From assembly GCF_901933205.1 (NCBI RefSeq), contig NC_044574.1:45355609-45419608 (forward strand): DNA of 64,000 nucleotides, read 5' to 3'. The position numbers and the translations under genes are program-made. Below are positions 63,101 through 64,000 of the stretch, one piece after another; within the stretch, counting starts at the first letter, position 1, and each line of letters opens with the position of its first letter. This stretch comes from Camarhynchus parvulus (taxonomy: Eukaryota; Chordata; Aves; Passeriformes; Thraupidae). The notes below the pieces were generated by a model. That model worked only from the letters and a program-made list of their open reading frames with translations, had not been told where the DNA came from and ran no database searches.

Positions 63101-64000
63101 TAATAAAGTCCTGGTAAATTCAAAAAATTGTTCTTAACAACATTAGTTGCTATCTGTTGTATTGGTATGAAAGTCCTCCCTAATGCTGTCACTTACACTC
63201 CTTGCTGTTCTCTTCAGAAAGCAATCAATCAGATTAAACATTTTTGGGAGATAAAGCTTAGCCAGGATTATAACCCGGTGGTTGTTGCTGTCTGGAGTTC
63301 ATCTACCTTAGAGCAAAGCATGGGTTTTTCTGGAGTTAAATGTCTTGGTACCTCTAGGACATGCCATGTACCTCTGGATAGAGTGGGGAGGGTGTCCTTG
63401 GCAGGAGTCAGTGTCCATAGTAAGGAAAGAAAACAAAGCAGGGCATGTCAGCTACTCCTGTAGCAGACTGACTAAAGGTGCAGCCTTCATGGTCTCTACC
63501 AGCAGAACCAAGTTCTGCCTAGTTTTGGGAAAGGACCATGTTGGTAGCAGCTCTCAGATATTCCAGATCTGTCTGCTCTGGGTCCCAGTTTAACTCATAG
63601 TTCAAAACTCCTTCCCCTCCCACTCTTGTTCCCCATAAGTCACCACCTCCTTTGAGTATTGCTGATGGTGGAGCTGTTATTCAAAGGTCAAAAATACTGT
63701 TCTCTTTGGTCCCATTAGCTTATCTCCTTGTAAGAGTCCAGCTAACAGTGTTTGTCAGTCTGTCTCTCCAGCCTAGGTCAGCCCTCTTGACCCTTTCCTT
63801 TACTAGGAATTTTTGCATCCTGAAGCAGAGACTGAGAACCACAGCAGACATGAATCTTTGTGTGAGCACCTTCCTTCTGTCCCATTTCTGTGCTAAGACT
63901 CTTTCACAATGCGCTTGCAGCAGTGCTTCGTTAAGACACTAGAGGAGAAACAAGAGGAATGAGAAGGAAACATAATGCTGTTAACTAGCTGCCCCCACCT

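Larger units (their letters stand above)
48280..64000. other. Intergenic sequence, no gene seen
   Basis: AT-rich sequence with one old CR1 fragment (50205-50325), a small minisatellite (53737-53807), a T/G-rich tract (57655-57700), an AT microsatellite (58801-58832) and a purine-rich block (58525-58720). Somewhat higher GC segments lie at 52640-52870 and 60960-62420. Open frames of up to about 140 codons occur, especially in the GC-richer parts, but none has a recognisable family motif, start context or splice pattern that I can support. Confidence 0.65.

Noticed and set aside
1..64000. CRISPR arrays, bacterial operons, prophage, or tRNA/rRNA genes
   Set aside because: No regularly spaced repeats, tightly packed long ORFs with ribosome binding sites, or complete tRNA cloverleaf boxes are visible. 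The sequence is plainly vertebrate nuclear DNA.

Overview
The window is vertebrate nuclear DNA, almost certainly from a bird and probably a songbird. It is AT-rich, with a large spliced gene, long non-coding stretches and many degraded CR1 LINE copies carrying the bird-type 3' tail of ATTCTRTG-like octamers. A solitary LTR resembles songbird endogenous retrovirus LTRs. The bird call rests on CR1 type and density; the songbird call rests only on the LTR and is an inference.

Left part (1-13.8 kb): the 5' end of one recognisable protein-coding gene on the minus strand, the neurokinin B receptor TACR3. Exon 1 (ATG at 13428, donor after 12953) encodes the extracellular tail through TM3 and the D-R of the DRY motif. 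A 12.8 kb intron follows, and exon 2 (175 down to the window edge) encodes the Y of DRY through TM4 and into extracellular loop 2. The splice junction divides an Arg codon (AG|A) with consensus sites on both sides. The remaining exons lie off the left edge. Upstream of the ATG are a purine-rich leader with two short upstream ORFs, a TATA box at 13739-13745, a TGACG half-site and a small GATA-containing hairpin.

Right part (13.9-64 kb): about 50 kb with no protein-coding gene I can support. In mammals the region 5' of TACR3 is a gene-poor interval before CXXC4, so a gene desert is the expected context (inference from known synteny). It holds CR1 copies at 25.7-27.25 kb (an inverted pair) and 39.75-41.48 kb (the longest, with decayed reverse transcriptase). 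CR1 scraps lie near 36.2, 44.2, 46.85 and 50.25 kb, and another copy sits inside the TACR3 intron at 3.8-4.25 kb. There is also a solo LTR at about 47.64-48.27 kb, a possible tRNA-derived SINE near 33.3-33.4 kb, AT microsatellites and a small minisatellite. Many short open frames occur, but they lack family resemblance and look like chance.

I found no bacterial-type system, CRISPR array, rRNA or tRNA gene, and no clear evidence of an undescribed biological system. The most useful leads are the TACR3 leader with its uORFs and compact promoter, the retroelement structures, and a few palindromic or strand-asymmetric non-coding segments that could be tested by cross-species conservation.
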